Assembly (NCBI GenBank): GCA_021822385.1
Contig: JAKARC010000013.1
Span: forward strand, 1 to 57,917
DNA length: 57,917 nt
Direction of reading: 5' to 3'
Origin: Pseudomonadota bacterium
Lineage (GTDB): Bacteria; Pseudomonadota; Gammaproteobacteria; Steroidobacterales; Steroidobacteraceae
Shown here: piece by piece, positions 17,645 through 29,300 of the stretch
Numbering within the stretch: position 1 is the stretch's first letter
How the letters are laid out: each line of letters starts with the position of its first letter
Made by a program: the position numbers and the translations under genes
Notes under the pieces: model-generated
Database searches by the model: none
Told to the model about the DNA's origin: nothing
The model's input: only the letters and a program-made list of their open reading frames with translations

Positions 17645-19014
17645 CAGCGCTGTGGTATCTGCTGTGGTTTCTCATCGCCGTCAGCCTGCTGGTGACGGTG
17701 CACGAGTTCGGTCATTACTGGGTGGCGCGCCGGCTCGGGTTCAAGGTCTTGCGCTTCTCGGTCGGGTTCGGCAAACCGATTTTCTCCTGGCGCGGCAAGC
17801 GCGATCAGATCGAGTACTGGATCTGTCCGATCCCGCTCGGCGGTTACGTCAAGATGCTCGATGAGCGCGAGGGGCCGGTGCCCCCGCAGGAGCTGTCGCG
17901 ATCGTTCACGCGCCAGCATCCGCTGAAGCGCATCCTGGTGCTGCTTGCCGGTCCGGGCAGCAATTTTCTCTTTGCGATCGCGGCGCTGTCGGTCATCCTC
18001 TGGACGAGCGGAATCACCCGCTATCTGCCGGTGATCGGGACCGTGCTGCCCGGTTCGATCGCTGCGCGCGCCGGCATTCAGCCCGGCGACCGGGTGCTCG
18101 CGATCAACGGCCGCCCGGTCGACAGCGAGCGTCAGGTGGTGTTGCGGCTGCTCGATGTCATGAGTGGCAACGGGGATGCGCGCCTGACAGTGCAGGCCCG
18201 CGGCTCCGCGCCGCGGATCGTCAACCTCGACGTGCGCAACCCCGCCGAGCGGCGCGCGCTCACCGGCCCGAAGGATCCCCTGCACGGTCTCGGCATGCAT
18301 TTCTGGGAACCGGTCATCCCACCGGTGCTCGGTAAGGTGCTGCCGGGTGGCCCGGCGGCGCGTGCCGGACTGCGCGCCGGCGATCGGATCGTCGCCATCG
18401 ATGGCCGCAAGATGAGCTCCTTCGCCGCGCTCGTCGCCGCGGTCAGCCCCAATCCGGGCAAGACGCTCGCCATTACGTATCGCCGCGGCGCCCGCGAGCG
18501 CACCGTCAACGTTACCACCGCGCGCGTGACCGTCGCCGGTCGGGTGATCGGACGGATTGACGCCGAGCAGCCCTTGTACTTCCACTATCCATCGGGCATG
18601 GTGCGTACCGCCCGGCTCGGACCGCTCGGGGCGGTGCGGGGCGCCGTGCAGCGGATCTGGACGCTGACGGTGCTGCAGACGCGCCTGCTGTGGCGGATGG
18701 TACTCGGCAGGGTATCGATCAAGAATATCGGCGGCCCGCTCACCATCGCCGAGGACGCGGGCCAATCGGCGAGCGCCGGGGCCGGTTCGTTCACCGAGTT
18801 CCTCGTGCTGATATCGATGGAGCTCGGTCTGCTCAATCTTCTGCCCATCCCGGTGCTCGATGGGGGACAGATCGTGATTCAGGCCATAGAGTGGGTCAAA
18901 GGGGCGCCACTGTCGGAGCGGGCGCAGATCATCGGTCAGCAGGTCGGCATCGCACTGCTGATTCTGCTGATGGGGGTGGCGGTGTTCAACGACATCGTGC
19001 GCCAGTTCGGCTGA
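17641..19014 (+). CDS. rseP: RIP metalloprotease RseP (site-2 protease)
   Basis: Inner-membrane zinc protease that makes the second cut in anti-sigma factor RseA, releasing sigmaE. The 457-aa protein has HEFGH at 21-25 in the first transmembrane segment, two periplasmic PDZ domains (about 125-195 and 215-290), and the second active-site motif NLLPIPVLDGGQ near 400. Its targets rpoE-rseA-rseB lie in the same window at 53718-55937. ATG overlaps the dxr stop. Confidence 0.96.
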   Translation: MTALWYLLWFLIAVSLLVTVHEFGHYWVARRLGFKVLRFSVGFGKPIFSWRGKRDQIEYWICPIPLGGYVKMLDEREGPVPPQELSRSFTRQHPLKRILVLLAGPGSNFLFAIAALSVILWTSGITRYLPVIGTVLPGSIAARAGIQPGDRVLAINGRPVDSERQVVLRLLDVMSGNGDARLTVQARGSAPRIVNLDVRNPAERRALTGPKDPLHGLGMHFWEPVIPPVLGKVLPGGPAARAGLRAGDRIVAIDGRKMSSFAALVAAVSPNPGKTLAITYRRGARERTVNVTTARVTVAGRVIGRIDAEQPLYFHYPSGMVRTARLGPLGAVRGAVQRIWTLTVLQTRLLWRMVLGRVSIKNIGGPLTIAEDAGQSASAGAGSFTEFLVLISMELGLLNLLPIPVLDGGQIVIQAIEWVKGAPLSERAQIIGQQVGIALLILLMGVAVFNDIVRQFG

Positions 19015-19159
19015 CTCTTGCATACGCACAAGCCGGACCCGAATCGAGGTCCGTTCGGCTGCGCGCCGGCGTGCCGGCCGGGCGGCGGGAAATACACGTG
19101 ATCGAGGCAATACATTGGGGTCAAATGTTCCGCTACAGCGCCACCCGGGTACGCGTCCG

Positions 19160-21601
19160 ATGAAGGGGCGCAAAGGCCGCTTGGCGCTCGCCGCCGTGGC
19201 GCTCGCCGTGCATTCGGCGCTCGCCCTGGCACAGGGCAATATCGCGCCGCACGCGGCCGACTTCACCGTGGGCAACATCAAGGTGGAGGGCCTGCAGCGC
19301 ATCTCCCAGGGCACGGTGTTCAATTATCTGCCGATCAACATCGGCGAGGAGCTGACGCCCGCTAAGATCAGCCAGGCCATCAAGGCGCTCTTTGCCACCG
19401 GATTCTTTCGCGACGTCGAGATGCGCCGACGCGGCAACACGCTCATCGTCGTGGTGCAGGAGCGGCCGTCGATCGAAAGCTTCAAGGTGAGCGGCAACAA
19501 GGCGATCAAGACCAAGAACCTGATGCGCTCGCTGCGCAACGTCGGTCTGGCGCCGGGGAAGATCTTCAACCGCTCGATACTGAGCGCGGTCACGCAGTAT
19601 CTGACCAAGATGTACTACAGCCGCGGCAAGTACGGCGTGCGCATCGACACCAAGGTGCTGCCGCAGACCCACAACCGGGTGAAGATCAGCATCAAGATCG
19701 ACGAAGGCTCGCGCGCGGTGATCCGCTCGGTCAACATCGTCGGCGATACTCATTTTCCGATCAGCGAACTGCGCAAGCGCATGAAGCTGAAGACGCCGAA
19801 CTGGCTGTCCTGGTATACCGACGATGACCGCTACTCGCGCGCGGCGCTGCGGAGCAGCCTGAAGCGGCTGGGCAATTTCTACATGGACCGCGGCTACGCG
19901 GATTTCTCGATTCGCTCGAGCCAGGTGCAGATCAGCCCGAACCGCAAGAACATCTACGTCAACATCAACATCAGGCAGGGCCCGGTCTACCGGATCTCCA
20001 AGGTTTCCCTCGCCGGCAAGTTCATCGTGCCGAAGCGCGAGCTCGAACAGCTGCTCGAAGTGCACCCCGGGCAGCTGTTCAATCGCAAGCGCATCATGGC
20101 CACGCGCAAGCTCATCGAGAATCGGTTGGGCGAGTACGGCTATGCGTTCGCGAAGGTCGATCCGGTGCCGACGCCCGATGAGAAGACGCATCAGGTTGCG
20201 CTCACCTTCTACGTCGATCCCGAGGACCGGGTGTATGTGCGCAAGATCACCTTCTCGGGCGAGACGGCCATCAATGACCGGGTGCTGCGGCGCGAACTGC
20301 GCCAGCTCGAGGGCGGCTGGCTCTCGAACCAGGCGCTCGAGACCGGCAAGCTGTTCCTGCAGCGCCTGCCGTACGTGAAGAAGGTCACCTACAGCAAGAC
20401 CCGGGTGCCCGGCTCCCCGGACGAGGTGGATGTCAATTACAAGGTGACTCAGGGTCCGGCGGCTCAGCTCTCGGGCGGCATCGGCTACTCGGCTGCGTAC
20501 AAACTGATGCTGAATGCGAATTTCGGTGACGCGGACTTCCTCGGCACCGGCAATGAGCTCAACGTCGACCTCTCGGGTGGCGCGTACGAGAAGCTCTACG
20601 ACATCAGCTACACCAATCCGTTCATCACGCAGAACGGCGTGGCTCAGACGCTCTCGCTCAGCTACAACGACTCGACGCAGTTCGTCTCCTCGTCCTCGCA
20701 GTTCGACTCCAAGACGATCACGGCCGGGCCCGAGTGGAGCTACCCCATCAGCGAGTTCCAATATCTGTCCTTCGGCGCGGCCTTCGAGGAGGCGCAGCTG
20801 CTCACCAGCTCCCTCGGCAGCTCCGAGCAGGCGGTGCAATGGGTGCGGCAGAACGGCAACCCGTACAGCAACCTGGTCACCGAGAGTTACTCGAACAATG
20901 ACATGGTGCTCTACGGCTCGAACTTCCACGACGTGCAGCTGCTGCTCGGCTATCAGTTCGATGACCGTAATCGCACGCTGTTCCCGACTCGCGGCCAGCG
21001 GCTCTCGGTGAGCGGCCTCGTTACCATTCCCGACAGCGGGCCGGTGCAGTACTTCGTGGCGCACCTGAACTATCAGCTGTACGTGCCGCTCTGGTACCAC
21101 TTCATCCTGTCCTTCTATGAGCGCTCGGACTACGGCAACGGCTTCGATGGCACCACGGGGCTGCCGCCGTACCGGTTGTTCTATGGTGGCGGGCCGGACT
21201 CGGTGCGCGGCTTTCGCGAGGACTGGCTCGGGCCGCGCGATCAGTTCGGCAACCCCTACGGCGGCAATTTCGATATCGTGAGCCAGAATGAGATTCTGTT
21301 GCCGATACCGAAGAAGTGGCGTCAGACCGCGCAGGTGGCCCTATTCTTCGACATGGGTAACGTGTTCTATACCGGCAACAGCGTGCACTTCTTCGAGCCG
21401 GACAACACGACCCCGGTCTACTATCACTTGAACGGTTGGGGGAGCCTGAAGCGCTCGGTCGGCGTCGCCGTGGAGTGGATGTCGCCCATGGGATTGTTCC
21501 GCTTCAGCTATGGTATTCCGCTGAACGCCACGCGCGGGACGCTGAATACCTGGGGCGATCAGACCCAGGGCTTCCAGTTCACGGTCGGGCAGGCGTTCTA
21601 G
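19160..21601 (+). CDS. bamA: Outer membrane protein assembly factor BamA
   Basis: Core of the BAM complex, inserting beta-barrel proteins in the outer membrane. From the ATG at 19160 the product is 813 aa (E. coli 810) with a signal peptide ending ALA-QG near residue 25. Five POTRA domains span about 27-425 and a 16-strand barrel follows; the VRGF loop motif is at 682-685. The last residue is Phe (GQAF), the usual barrel C-terminal signal. The 145-nt gap after rseP shows no clear promoter or sigmaE site. Confidence 0.97.
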   Translation: MKGRKGRLALAAVALAVHSALALAQGNIAPHAADFTVGNIKVEGLQRISQGTVFNYLPINIGEELTPAKISQAIKALFATGFFRDVEMRRRGNTLIVVVQERPSIESFKVSGNKAIKTKNLMRSLRNVGLAPGKIFNRSILSAVTQYLTKMYYSRGKYGVRIDTKVLPQTHNRVKISIKIDEGSRAVIRSVNIVGDTHFPISELRKRMKLKTPNWLSWYTDDDRYSRAALRSSLKRLGNFYMDRGYADFSIRSSQVQISPNRKNIYVNINIRQGPVYRISKVSLAGKFIVPKRELEQLLEVHPGQLFNRKRIMATRKLIENRLGEYGYAFAKVDPVPTPDEKTHQVALTFYVDPEDRVYVRKITFSGETAINDRVLRRELRQLEGGWLSNQALETGKLFLQRLPYVKKVTYSKTRVPGSPDEVDVNYKVTQGPAAQLSGGIGYSAAYKLMLNANFGDADFLGTGNELNVDLSGGAYEKLYDISYTNPFITQNGVAQTLSLSYNDSTQFVSSSSQFDSKTITAGPEWSYPISEFQYLSFGAAFEEAQLLTSSLGSSEQAVQWVRQNGNPYSNLVTESYSNNDMVLYGSNFHDVQLLLGYQFDDRNRTLFPTRGQRLSVSGLVTIPDSGPVQYFVAHLNYQLYVPLWYHFILSFYERSDYGNGFDGTTGLPPYRLFYGGGPDSVRGFREDWLGPRDQFGNPYGGNFDIVSQNEILLPIPKKWRQTAQVALFFDMGNVFYTGNSVHFFEPDNTTPVYYHLNGWGSLKRSVGVAVEWMSPMGLFRFSYGIPLNATRGTLNTWGDQTQGFQFTVGQAF

Positions 21602-21712
21602 GTTCTCCCGAGCGCAGGCGATGCCGTGATGGTAGAATGAGATGACTGTGCGTCCCGTTCCGGCGGGCGCGGTGAGAGCCTTTTTTCCGTCACTGCCACG
21701 AGGTGGATTTTT

Positions 21713-22249
21713 GTGAAGCGCTTGAGAACTCGTTCATTGAGTTGGATGATCGCCGCCGGATTGCTGGTCACGGCACTGGCCGTCTCTGGCGCCCAGGCCG
21801 CGACCTTGAAGATCGGGGTGGTCAATTACGGCGTGCTGGTGCAGTCCTCGCCGCAATACAAGGCGGCGCTCGCGGCGCTGCGGGCGGAATTCCTGCCCAA
21901 GCAGAAGCATCTGGCGGCGGTGGCCAAGTCATTGCGCGCCAAGCAGCAGAATCTCGTGCGCAATCAGGCGACCATGACGCAGGATCAGGTCGCGCAGGCC
22001 GAGCTCGATCTGCGCGAGCGCGTCGAGGCTTTCCGCAAGGAGTCGGCGCAGACCGAGCAGGCGCTCAGCACCCGGCGCGACGAGCTGTTTACGAAGGTCC
22101 AGAAAGCGGTGGCCGAGGTCGTGCAGCACTATGCCGTGCAGCATGGCTATAACCTGGTGCTGGCAAGCGGGGTGATCTACGCCGATTCGGGCATGGATCT
22201 CACCCCGGTATTGCTGAAGGTCCTGAAGGCACAGCCGCCCGCGCACTGA
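21713..22249 (+). CDS. skp: OmpH/Skp-family periplasmic chaperone
   Basis: Holds unfolded outer-membrane proteins in the periplasm on their way to BamA. The 178-aa product has a signal peptide ending AQA-AT near residue 29, then an OmpH-like KIGVVNYGVLVQSSPQYKAA core and a long coiled-coil (about 55-130). It starts at GTG 21713 with AGGTGG 6 nt upstream. The 111-nt gap after bamA contains a TAGAAT hexamer (21633-21638) but no fitting -35 box. Confidence 0.92.
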   Translation: MKRLRTRSLSWMIAAGLLVTALAVSGAQAATLKIGVVNYGVLVQSSPQYKAALAALRAEFLPKQKHLAAVAKSLRAKQQNLVRNQATMTQDQVAQAELDLRERVEAFRKESAQTEQALSTRRDELFTKVQKAVAEVVQHYAVQHGYNLVLASGVIYADSGMDLTPVLLKVLKAQPPAH

Positions 22250-22266
22250 TCGGCCCTGCCCGTGCA

Positions 22267-23313
22267 ATGAGCGTCTCGATCGGCGAGCTCGCGGTCCGCT
22301 TCGGCTGCGAGCTACACGGTGATCCGGGCGTCACGGTCGAACGGGTGGGGACGCTCGCGAACGCGGATGCGCGCGCGGTGGCCTTTCTCGCCAACCCGCG
22401 CTATCGGGCGGAGCTTGCCGCCACCCGCGCCGGTGTGGTGGTTCTCGATGCGGCCAGCGCCGCGGCCTGTCCGGCCGCGGCGCTGGTGTGTGCCAACCCC
22501 CATGCCACCTTCGCGCGCATCTGCGCTGTGCTGCATCCGGAACCTTTCGGACCGTGTGGGGTGCACCCCTCGGCGGTGGTGGCGCCCGATGCGAGTGTCG
22601 ATCCCAGCGCGCACGTCGGTCCGTTGTGCGTGATTGGAGCTGGTGCTGTAGTGGGCCCGCGCGCCTACATCGGTCCACAGTGTCTGCTCGAGGACGATGT
22701 ACGCATCGGTGAGGATGTGCGTCTGGTGGCGCATGTGACGGTGTGCCGTCGGGTGCAGATCGGCGCGCGCACGGTGGTGCAGCCCGGGGCCGTGCTTGGT
22801 GGGGATGGTTTCGGGTTCGCCCCGGACTCTGGCCGCTGGCTGAAGGTGCCGCAGATCGGCGCGGTGCGCATCGGCGCGGATGTGGAGATCGGCGCCAACA
22901 CCACGATCGATCGCGGCGCGATCGAAGATACCGTGATCGAGGAGGGGGTCAAACTCGACAACCTGATCCAGATCGGCCACAACGTGCACATTGGCGCGCA
23001 TAGCGCTCTCGCCGCGTGCGTCGGCATCTCGGGCAGCACTCGCGTCGGCCGCCATTGCATGATCGGCGGTCAGGTCGGCATCGGCGGTCATCTGACCATC
23101 TGCGACGAGGTGGTCATCACCGGCTGCACCATGGTCAGCCATTCAATCACGCGTCCCGGGGTATACTCCGGCGGCATTCCCCACGAGCAGGCCCAGCTCT
23201 GGCGGCGTCTGGTCGCGCGTTTCAAACGGATCGAGTCGCTCACCGCTCGGTTGCAGGCGCTCGAGCAGCGTGTGTTGCCGGCGCGGGAGCTGAAAGAAGA
23301 GGACGATGACTGA
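22267..23313 (+). CDS. lpxD: UDP-3-O-(3-hydroxyacyl)glucosamine N-acyltransferase
   Basis: Third step of lipid A synthesis, adding the N-linked hydroxyacyl chain from acyl-ACP. The 348-aa product (E. coli 341) has an N-terminal uridine-binding domain and a left-handed beta-helix of hexapeptide repeats (about 100-300), with [10 protein letters not shown] and the catalytic-His segment [15 protein letters not shown]. Its end overlaps fabZ by 8 nt. Confidence 0.97.
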   Translation: MSVSIGELAVRFGCELHGDPGVTVERVGTLANADARAVAFLANPRYRAELAATRAGVVVLDAASAAACPAAALVCANPHATFARICAVLHPEPFGPCGVHPSAVVAPDASVDPSAHVGPLCVIGAGAVVGPRAYIGPQCLLEDDVRIGEDVRLVAHVTVCRRVQIGARTVVQPGAVLGGDGFGFAPDSGRWLKVPQIGAVRIGADVEIGANTTIDRGAIEDTVIEEGVKLDNLIQIGHNVHIGAHSALAACVGISGSTRVGRHCMIGGQVGIGGHLTICDEVVITGCTMVSHSITRPGVYSGGIPHEQAQLWRRLVARFKRIESLTARLQALEQRVLPARELKEEDDD

Positions 23314-23758
23314 AGCGCAACTGGATATTCACGCCATCCTGCGGCTGCTGCCGCATCGCTACCCGTTCCTGCTGGTCGACCGGGTGCTGCAGTGGCAGGC
23401 CAATCAGAGCATTCTCGCCTTGAAGAATGTCACTTACGATGAGCCGTTCTTTACCGGCCATTTCCCCTCCCGGCCGGTGATGCCGGGGGTCATCATCATC
23501 GAGGCGCTGGCGCAGACTGCGGGCATACTCACGTTCCTCAGCTCCGCGACCGTGCCGCACGAGGACAGCCGGTTTTATTTCGTCGGCATCGACAAGGCGC
23601 GCTTCCGCCGGCCGGTCGAGCCCGGTGATCAGCTGCTGCTCGAGGCCACCGTCGACCGCTGTCTGCGCGGCATCTGGCGCTTCTCGACGCGCGCCCGCGT
23701 GGGGGAGACCCAGGTCGCGCACGCGGAAATCATGGTGACTCCAGAGGCTGGCAAATGA
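23306..23758 (+). CDS. fabZ: 3-hydroxyacyl-ACP dehydratase FabZ
   Basis: Dehydrates 3-hydroxyacyl-ACP in fatty acid elongation and so competes with LpxA/LpxD for the same substrate. The 150-aa hot-dog protein has [28 protein letters not shown] with the catalytic His, and [10 protein letters not shown] with the catalytic Glu. It overlaps lpxD and lpxA, the standard lpxD-fabZ-lpxA-lpxB order. Confidence 0.98.
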   Translation: MTEAQLDIHAILRLLPHRYPFLLVDRVLQWQANQSILALKNVTYDEPFFTGHFPSRPVMPGVIIIEALAQTAGILTFLSSATVPHEDSRFYFVGIDKARFRRPVEPGDQLLLEATVDRCLRGIWRFSTRARVGETQVAHAEIMVTPEAGK

Positions 23759-24525
23759 TCGACGCGCGCGCTGTGGTCTCGCCGCAGGCGGAACTGGCGA
23801 GCGATGTCAGCGTGGGTCCCTTCACTGTCATCGGACCGGCGGTCACGATCGGTGCCGGCAGCGTGATCGGACCGCACGTGGTGATCAACGGCCCGACTCG
23901 CATTGGCAGGAACAATCGCGTGTTTCAGTTCGCCTCGATCGGCGATGCGCCCCAGGACATGAAATATCGCGGCGAGCCGACCCGCCTCGAGATCGGCGAT
24001 CGGAATGTGTTTCGCGAGTTCACCACGGTCAACCGCGGTACCACGCACGATCAGGCCGTCACCCGCATCGGCGATGACAATCTGTTCATGGCCTATGCGC
24101 ACGTCGCGCACGACTGCGCGGTCGGCAGCCACACGGTGTTTGCCAACTGCGCGGCGCTCGGCGGTCACGTCGAGATCGGCGATTGGGCGATCCTCGGCGG
24201 TCTGACTGCCGTGCATCAGTTCAGCAAGGTGGGTGCGCATGCCTTCCTCGCCGGCGGCGCCATTGTCACGCGGGATGTGCCGCCGTACGTGATGGTGGCG
24301 GGCAACCCGGCGGTGCCGCATGCGATCAATGCGGAAGGTTTGAAGCGCCGCGGCTTCGCCCCGGAGCAGATCCGCAACATCCGTGAGGCCTACCGCACCG
24401 TCTATCGCAGCGGCCTGCGTCTGATCGAGGCCCTCGAGCGGCTCGAGCCGCGCGCCGCCGAGCAGCCGGAGGTGAGGGTGTTCATCGAGTTCATCCGCCG
24501 CAGTGGCCGCAGCGTCGTGCGATGA
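23755..24525 (+). CDS. lpxA: UDP-N-acetylglucosamine acyltransferase
   Basis: First step of lipid A synthesis. The 256-aa product (E. coli 262) is a hexapeptide-repeat beta-helix with [30 protein letters not shown], the catalytic-His segment [12 protein letters not shown], and [11 protein letters not shown], followed by the helical C-terminal domain. The ATGA overlap couples it to fabZ, and its end overlaps lpxB. Confidence 0.98.
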   Translation: MIDARAVVSPQAELASDVSVGPFTVIGPAVTIGAGSVIGPHVVINGPTRIGRNNRVFQFASIGDAPQDMKYRGEPTRLEIGDRNVFREFTTVNRGTTHDQAVTRIGDDNLFMAYAHVAHDCAVGSHTVFANCAALGGHVEIGDWAILGGLTAVHQFSKVGAHAFLAGGAIVTRDVPPYVMVAGNPAVPHAINAEGLKRRGFAPEQIRNIREAYRTVYRSGLRLIEALERLEPRAAEQPEVRVFIEFIRRSGRSVVR

Positions 24526-25733
24526 GTGATCCGCAGGGCGGTGCGCTCCCGGCGGCCGGAGCGCGCGCGCCGCTGCGCGTGGCGATCGTGGCCGGAGAGT
24601 CCTCGGGGGATCAGCTCGGCGCGGCGTTGATCACGGCGCTGCGGGAGCGGGTTGGTCGCGTACAGTGCTTCGGGGTCGCCGGCGCCAAGATGCAGGCCGC
24701 CGGCTGCGAGGCCTGGGAAAGCGCCGAGACGCTGGCGGTGATGGGCTTGACCGAGGTGTTGCCGCATCTGCCGCGGTTGCTCCGACTGCGCGCGCGCCTC
24801 GCGCGGCGCTTCCTCGCGGCGCGGCCCGATGTGTTTGTTGGGATCGATGCGCCGGCGTTCAACCTCGGGCTTGCGCGCAAGCTCCGTGCCCGTGGACTGC
24901 CGACCGTACAGTACGTGGCCCCGCAGGCCTGGGCCTGGCGGCAGGGCCGGGTGCGCACCGTCTCCCGGTCCTGCGATCTGCTGTTGTGCCTGTTGCCGTT
25001 CGAGACCGACTTTTACGCCCGTCACGGTGTGCACGCCGAGTTCGTCGGCCATCCGCTGGCCGATCAGATACCGCTCGAGGTCGATCAGCAGGGGGCGCGT
25101 GCGGCGCTCGGACTTGCGCCGCAGGCCACGGTCGTGGCGCTGCTGCCGGGCAGTCGCTTAGGCGAGATCGAGCGGTTGGGGGCGGACTTTGTCGCAGCGG
25201 CCGCGTGGATTGCCCGGCGCGCTCCGCAGGTGCGTTTCATTGCGCCGATGGCGAGTGTACGCGCGCGCGCGGCGTTTCTGAGGAAGATGGCGCAAGTCAC
25301 TGATGCTCCGGCGATCACGCTGATCGACGGCAACGCGCAACAGGTTCTGGCCGCCTGTGATGGTGCGTTGCTCGCCTCCGGAACGGTTACACTGGAGGCG
25401 CTGCTGTCGCGCCGGGTCATGGTGGTGGCATATCGGTTCGGTGCGCTCACCGCGTTCGCGTTGCGGAGACTGCATCTGGTGAAGGTGCCGTATTTTTCAC
25501 AACCCAATCTACTGCTGGGCAAGCCATTCGTGCCGGAGTTTCTGCAGCAGCAGGTGCGTGCCCCAGCACTCGGCGCGGCGCTGCTCGAGCATATGGAGGA
25601 TGCCGACTACCGGCGTACGCTCGCGCTCGAGTTCGAGCAAGTCCACCGCCAGTTGCGTTGCGGTGGGGCAGGACGCGCGGCCGAGGCCATCATCCGCCTG
25701 ACGGAGGCGCGCGCGCGGGGCGATGCGGCATGA
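24522..25733 (+). CDS. lpxB: Lipid-A-disaccharide synthase
   Basis: Glycosyltransferase (GT-B fold) that joins UDP-diacylglucosamine and lipid X at the inner membrane. The 403-aa product has an Ala/Pro-rich N-terminal extension of about 15 residues, then [51 protein letters not shown] and [13 protein letters not shown]. It overlaps lpxA and rnhB by 4 nt each. Confidence 0.97.
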   Translation: MSDPQGGALPAAGARAPLRVAIVAGESSGDQLGAALITALRERVGRVQCFGVAGAKMQAAGCEAWESAETLAVMGLTEVLPHLPRLLRLRARLARRFLAARPDVFVGIDAPAFNLGLARKLRARGLPTVQYVAPQAWAWRQGRVRTVSRSCDLLLCLLPFETDFYARHGVHAEFVGHPLADQIPLEVDQQGARAALGLAPQATVVALLPGSRLGEIERLGADFVAAAAWIARRAPQVRFIAPMASVRARAAFLRKMAQVTDAPAITLIDGNAQQVLAACDGALLASGTVTLEALLSRRVMVVAYRFGALTAFALRRLHLVKVPYFSQPNLLLGKPFVPEFLQQQVRAPALGAALLEHMEDADYRRTLALEFEQVHRQLRCGGAGRAAEAIIRLTEARARGDAA

Positions 25734-26332
25734 GCAGGGCGGCCGAGGCGGATCGGATCGTTGCCGGGGTCGATGAGGCCGGCCGGGGGCCGCTCGCCGG
25801 ACCGGTCGTGGCCGCGGCGGTCATCCTTGCTCCAGGCGACAGCATCGACGGGCTCGCCGATTCGAAGCGTTTGAGCGCGCGCGAGCGCGAGCGTCTGGCG
25901 GAACTGATCCGCGCGCGCGCACTCGCCTGGGCGGTCGGCAGTGCCGAGCGCGTGGAAATCGACTCGCTCAATATCCTGCGCGCGACGCTGCTCGCCATGC
26001 GTCGTGCGCTGCTTGCGCTCGGGATGCGGCCCGAGCACGTCTGCATCGATGGGACGCATGCTCCGCCGCTCGCCGATCTCGGCTGCACGGTCGAGACGGT
26101 CATCGGGGGCGATGCGCGGGTGCCTGTGATCAGCGCCGCCTCCATCCTGGCCAAGACGCATCGTGACGCACTGATGCGCGTGCTCGATGCGCGCTATCCG
26201 GGCTATGGCTTCGGGCGCCACAAGGGCTACGGCACGGCGGCGCATCTGGAGGCGCTGCAGCGGCTCGGGCCGACGGGCGAGCACCGGCGCTCGTTTGCGC
26301 CGGTGCGCGCGCTGTGCACTCGCGGTGGCTGA
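25730..26332 (+). CDS. rnhB: Ribonuclease HII
   Basis: Cuts RNA in RNA-DNA hybrids and removes single misincorporated ribonucleotides. From the ATG at 25730 the product is 200 aa (E. coli 198). Active-site motifs are [21 protein letters not shown] and [10 protein letters not shown]. The chosen start gives a 4-nt overlap with lpxB; a longer frame at 25658 adds an unrelated tail. Confidence 0.97.
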   Translation: MSRAAEADRIVAGVDEAGRGPLAGPVVAAAVILAPGDSIDGLADSKRLSARERERLAELIRARALAWAVGSAERVEIDSLNILRATLLAMRRALLALGMRPEHVCIDGTHAPPLADLGCTVETVIGGDARVPVISAASILAKTHRDALMRVLDARYPGYGFGRHKGYGTAAHLEALQRLGPTGEHRRSFAPVRALCTRGG

Positions 26333-26339
26333 TCCGGTG

Positions 26340-29300
26340 ATGGCCGCCGAGTTCGTGCATCTGCGCCTGCACACCGAGTACTCGCTGCTCGACAGCGTGG
26401 TACGCGTGCCGCAACTGATCGAGGCGGTGGCCGCCGCCGGCATGCCGGCGGTCGCGATCACGGATCAAAGCAATCTGTTCGCGATGGTGAAGTTCTACCG
26501 CTGCGCGCTGGCGCGCGGCGTGCAACCGCTGATCGGCGTCGATCTGCTGGTGCGCGAGGCCGGCGAGCATCAGCCGCCCAGCCGTCTGGCGCTGCTGTGC
26601 CAGTCACACCAGGGCTATCGCAATATCACGCGCCTGGTGAGCCGCGCCTATCTGGAGGGTCAGCAGCGCGGGGTGCCGATGATCGCACGTGAGTGGCTGA
26701 CCGAGGAGGCACTCACCGGGCTGATTGGCTTGTCCTGCGCCGCCGAAGGCGACGTGGGACGCGCTCTGGTCAATGGCCGCGAGCAGGAGGCGCAGGCGGC
26801 CCTGTCGCGCTGGCAGGCGCTGCTGCCGGAGCGTTACTACCTCGAGCTGCAACGCCTCGGTCGAGCGGGCGAGGAGGGGTATATCGCCGCCGCGCTCGAT
26901 CTGGCCGAGCGGCGCGGCGTGCCAGTCGTCGCCACCAATGATGTGCGCTTTCTCATGCGCGAGGAGTTCCATGCGCACGAGGCGCGCGTGTGTATTCAGG
27001 AGGGCCGCCAGCTCGCCGATGCCGGTCGGCCGCGTCGCTACACGCCCGAGCAGTTCCTGTGCACGGGCGCGCAGATGGCGGAACGCTTTGCCGACATACC
27101 CGAGGCATTGGCGAACAGCGTTGAGATTGCCCGGCGCTGCGCATTGGTGCTCGATCTCGGTCGGCCGCGCCTGCCGGCGTATCCGGTCCCCGGTGGCGGC
27201 GATGCCGGACAGTACCTGCGTGCTCAGGCCGCGGCGGGCCTCGCACGGCGGCTCGAGGAGCAGGCGCGACCGGCCCCCGCGGAGGGCATGCCAGCCCCGG
27301 CGGCAGGCGCAGCCTATCGCGAGCGCCTGGCCGCCGAGCTCGATGTCATCTGCCAGATGGGCTTCGCCGGATACTTTCTCATCGTCGCGGATTTCATCCG
27401 CTGGGCGCGCGAGCACGGTGTGCCGGTCGGCCCCGGGCGCGGTTCGGGAGCCGGGTCGCTGGTCGCCTACAGTCTCGGCATAACCGACCTTGATCCGCTG
27501 CGTTACGATCTATTGTTCGAGCGCTTCCTCAATCCCGAGCGCGTGTCCATGCCGGACTTCGACATCGACTTCTGCATGGAAGGGCGCGACCGGGTCATCG
27601 AGTACGTGGCCGAGCGCTACGGGCGCGAGCGGGTCTCGCAGATCATCACCTACGGCACCATGGCGGCCAAGGCCGTGGTGCGCGACGTTGGGCGCGTGCT
27701 CGGCATGAGCTACGGGCAGGTCGACAAGATCGCCAAGCTCATCCCATTCGAGCTCGGTATCACGCTCGATGAGGCGCTCGAGAAGGAGCCGGAACTGCAG
27801 CGGCTCTACCGGAGCGAGGAGGACGTGCACGGGCTGATCGATCTCGCCCGCTCGCTCGAAGGGTTGACCCGCAATGCCGGCATGCACGCCGGCGGGGTCG
27901 TCATCGCCCCCTCGGTGCTGACCGATTTCGCGCCGCTGTATTGCGATGCCGAGGGCGGCAGTCTCGTGACGCAGTTCGATAAGGATGACGTCGAGGCGGC
28001 CGGCCTGGTGAAATTCGACTTTCTCGGTCTGCGCACCCTCACCATCATCGATTGGGCGGTGAAGTCGATCAACACATTGCGCGCCGCGAATCGCGAGCCG
28101 CCGCTGCGCATCGACAAGATCCCCTTGGATGACGCGGCCACCTACGAACGGATCCTGAAGAAGGCGCAGACCGTGGCAGTGTTCCAGTTCGAATCGAACG
28201 GGATGCAGCGCCTGTTGAAGGATGCGCAGCCCGATCGCTTCGAGGACCTGATCGCGCTCATCGCGCTGTTCAGGCCCGGCCCCATGGAGCTGATTCCCGA
28301 GTATGTCGCGTGCAAGCATGGCAAGGCGCCGCAGTATCTGCATCCGGACATGCGCGAGGTGCTCGGGGTCACCTACGGGGTGTTCGTCTATCAGGAACAG
28401 GTGATGCAGATCGCCCAGCGTCTGGCCGGCTACACCCTCGGTGGTGCCGACCTGTTGCGTCGGGCCATGGGCAAGAAAAAGCCCGAGGAGATGGCCCGGC
28501 AGCGCGATGTGTTCGTGGCCGGGGCGGCTGCGCGCGGCATTGGCGGCCCCGTTGCCAATGCGATCTTCGACCAGATGGAGAAATTCGCCGGCTACGGCTT
28601 CAACAAGTCGCACGCCGCCGCGTATGCGCTGCTCTCCTATCAGACCGCCTATCTCAAGGCTCATTATCCGGCGCAGTTCATGGCGGCGATGCTGTCGGCG
28701 GATATGGACCACACCGACAAGGTGGTGACGCTGATCCGCGAGTGCGCTGCGCTGGGGCTGACGATGCTGCCACCGGATGTCAACGCGTCGATGTACCCGT
28801 TCACCGCGGAGGGGCGTGCCATACGCTATGGGCTCGGAGCAATCCGCGGCGTCGGCCGGGGCGCGGCCGAGGCGTTGATCGCCGAGCGTGAAGCGCACGG
28901 GGCCTTTGCGAGCCTGGAAGATCTGTGCCGCCGCCTTGATCTGCAGAAGCTGAACCGCCGGGTCCTCGAGGCGCTGTTGCGCAGTGGCAGTCTGGATACG
29001 CTCGGGGCCAACCGGGCCACCCTCATGGAGCGGTTGCCCGCGGCCATGCTGCTCGGTGAGCAGAACCTGCGCGCCAGCCGCGCCGGCCAGGATGATCTGT
29101 TCGGACTCACGCCGGCGTTGTCGCCGCCGGCCGCGGCGCCGAGCGGTGCAGCCGAACTGCCCGAATGGCCCGAGGCGAAGCGCTTGGCCGGTGAGCGTGA
29201 GACTCTCGGGTTGTATCTCACCGGCCATCCGTTGACCGCGTTCGCCGCCGGGCTCGATCATCTGGTCAGCCACCGGATCGGCGATCTGACGCGTGATCGC

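Noticed and set aside
19015-19159. SigmaE promoter upstream of bamA
   Set aside because: GGGAAAT and TCAAA occur, but they are about 27 nt apart, far from the 15-17 nt needed.
16582-19323. Long open frame on the minus strand (913 codons)
   Set aside because: It lies opposite dxr and rseP, both clearly recognised, and its translation is low-complexity with no family motifs. GC-rich codon use leaves such antisense frames open.
26187-26339. Longer in-frame N-terminus for DnaE
   Set aside because: It overlaps rnhB and is not conserved; the ATG at 26340 gives the standard PHP-domain start.
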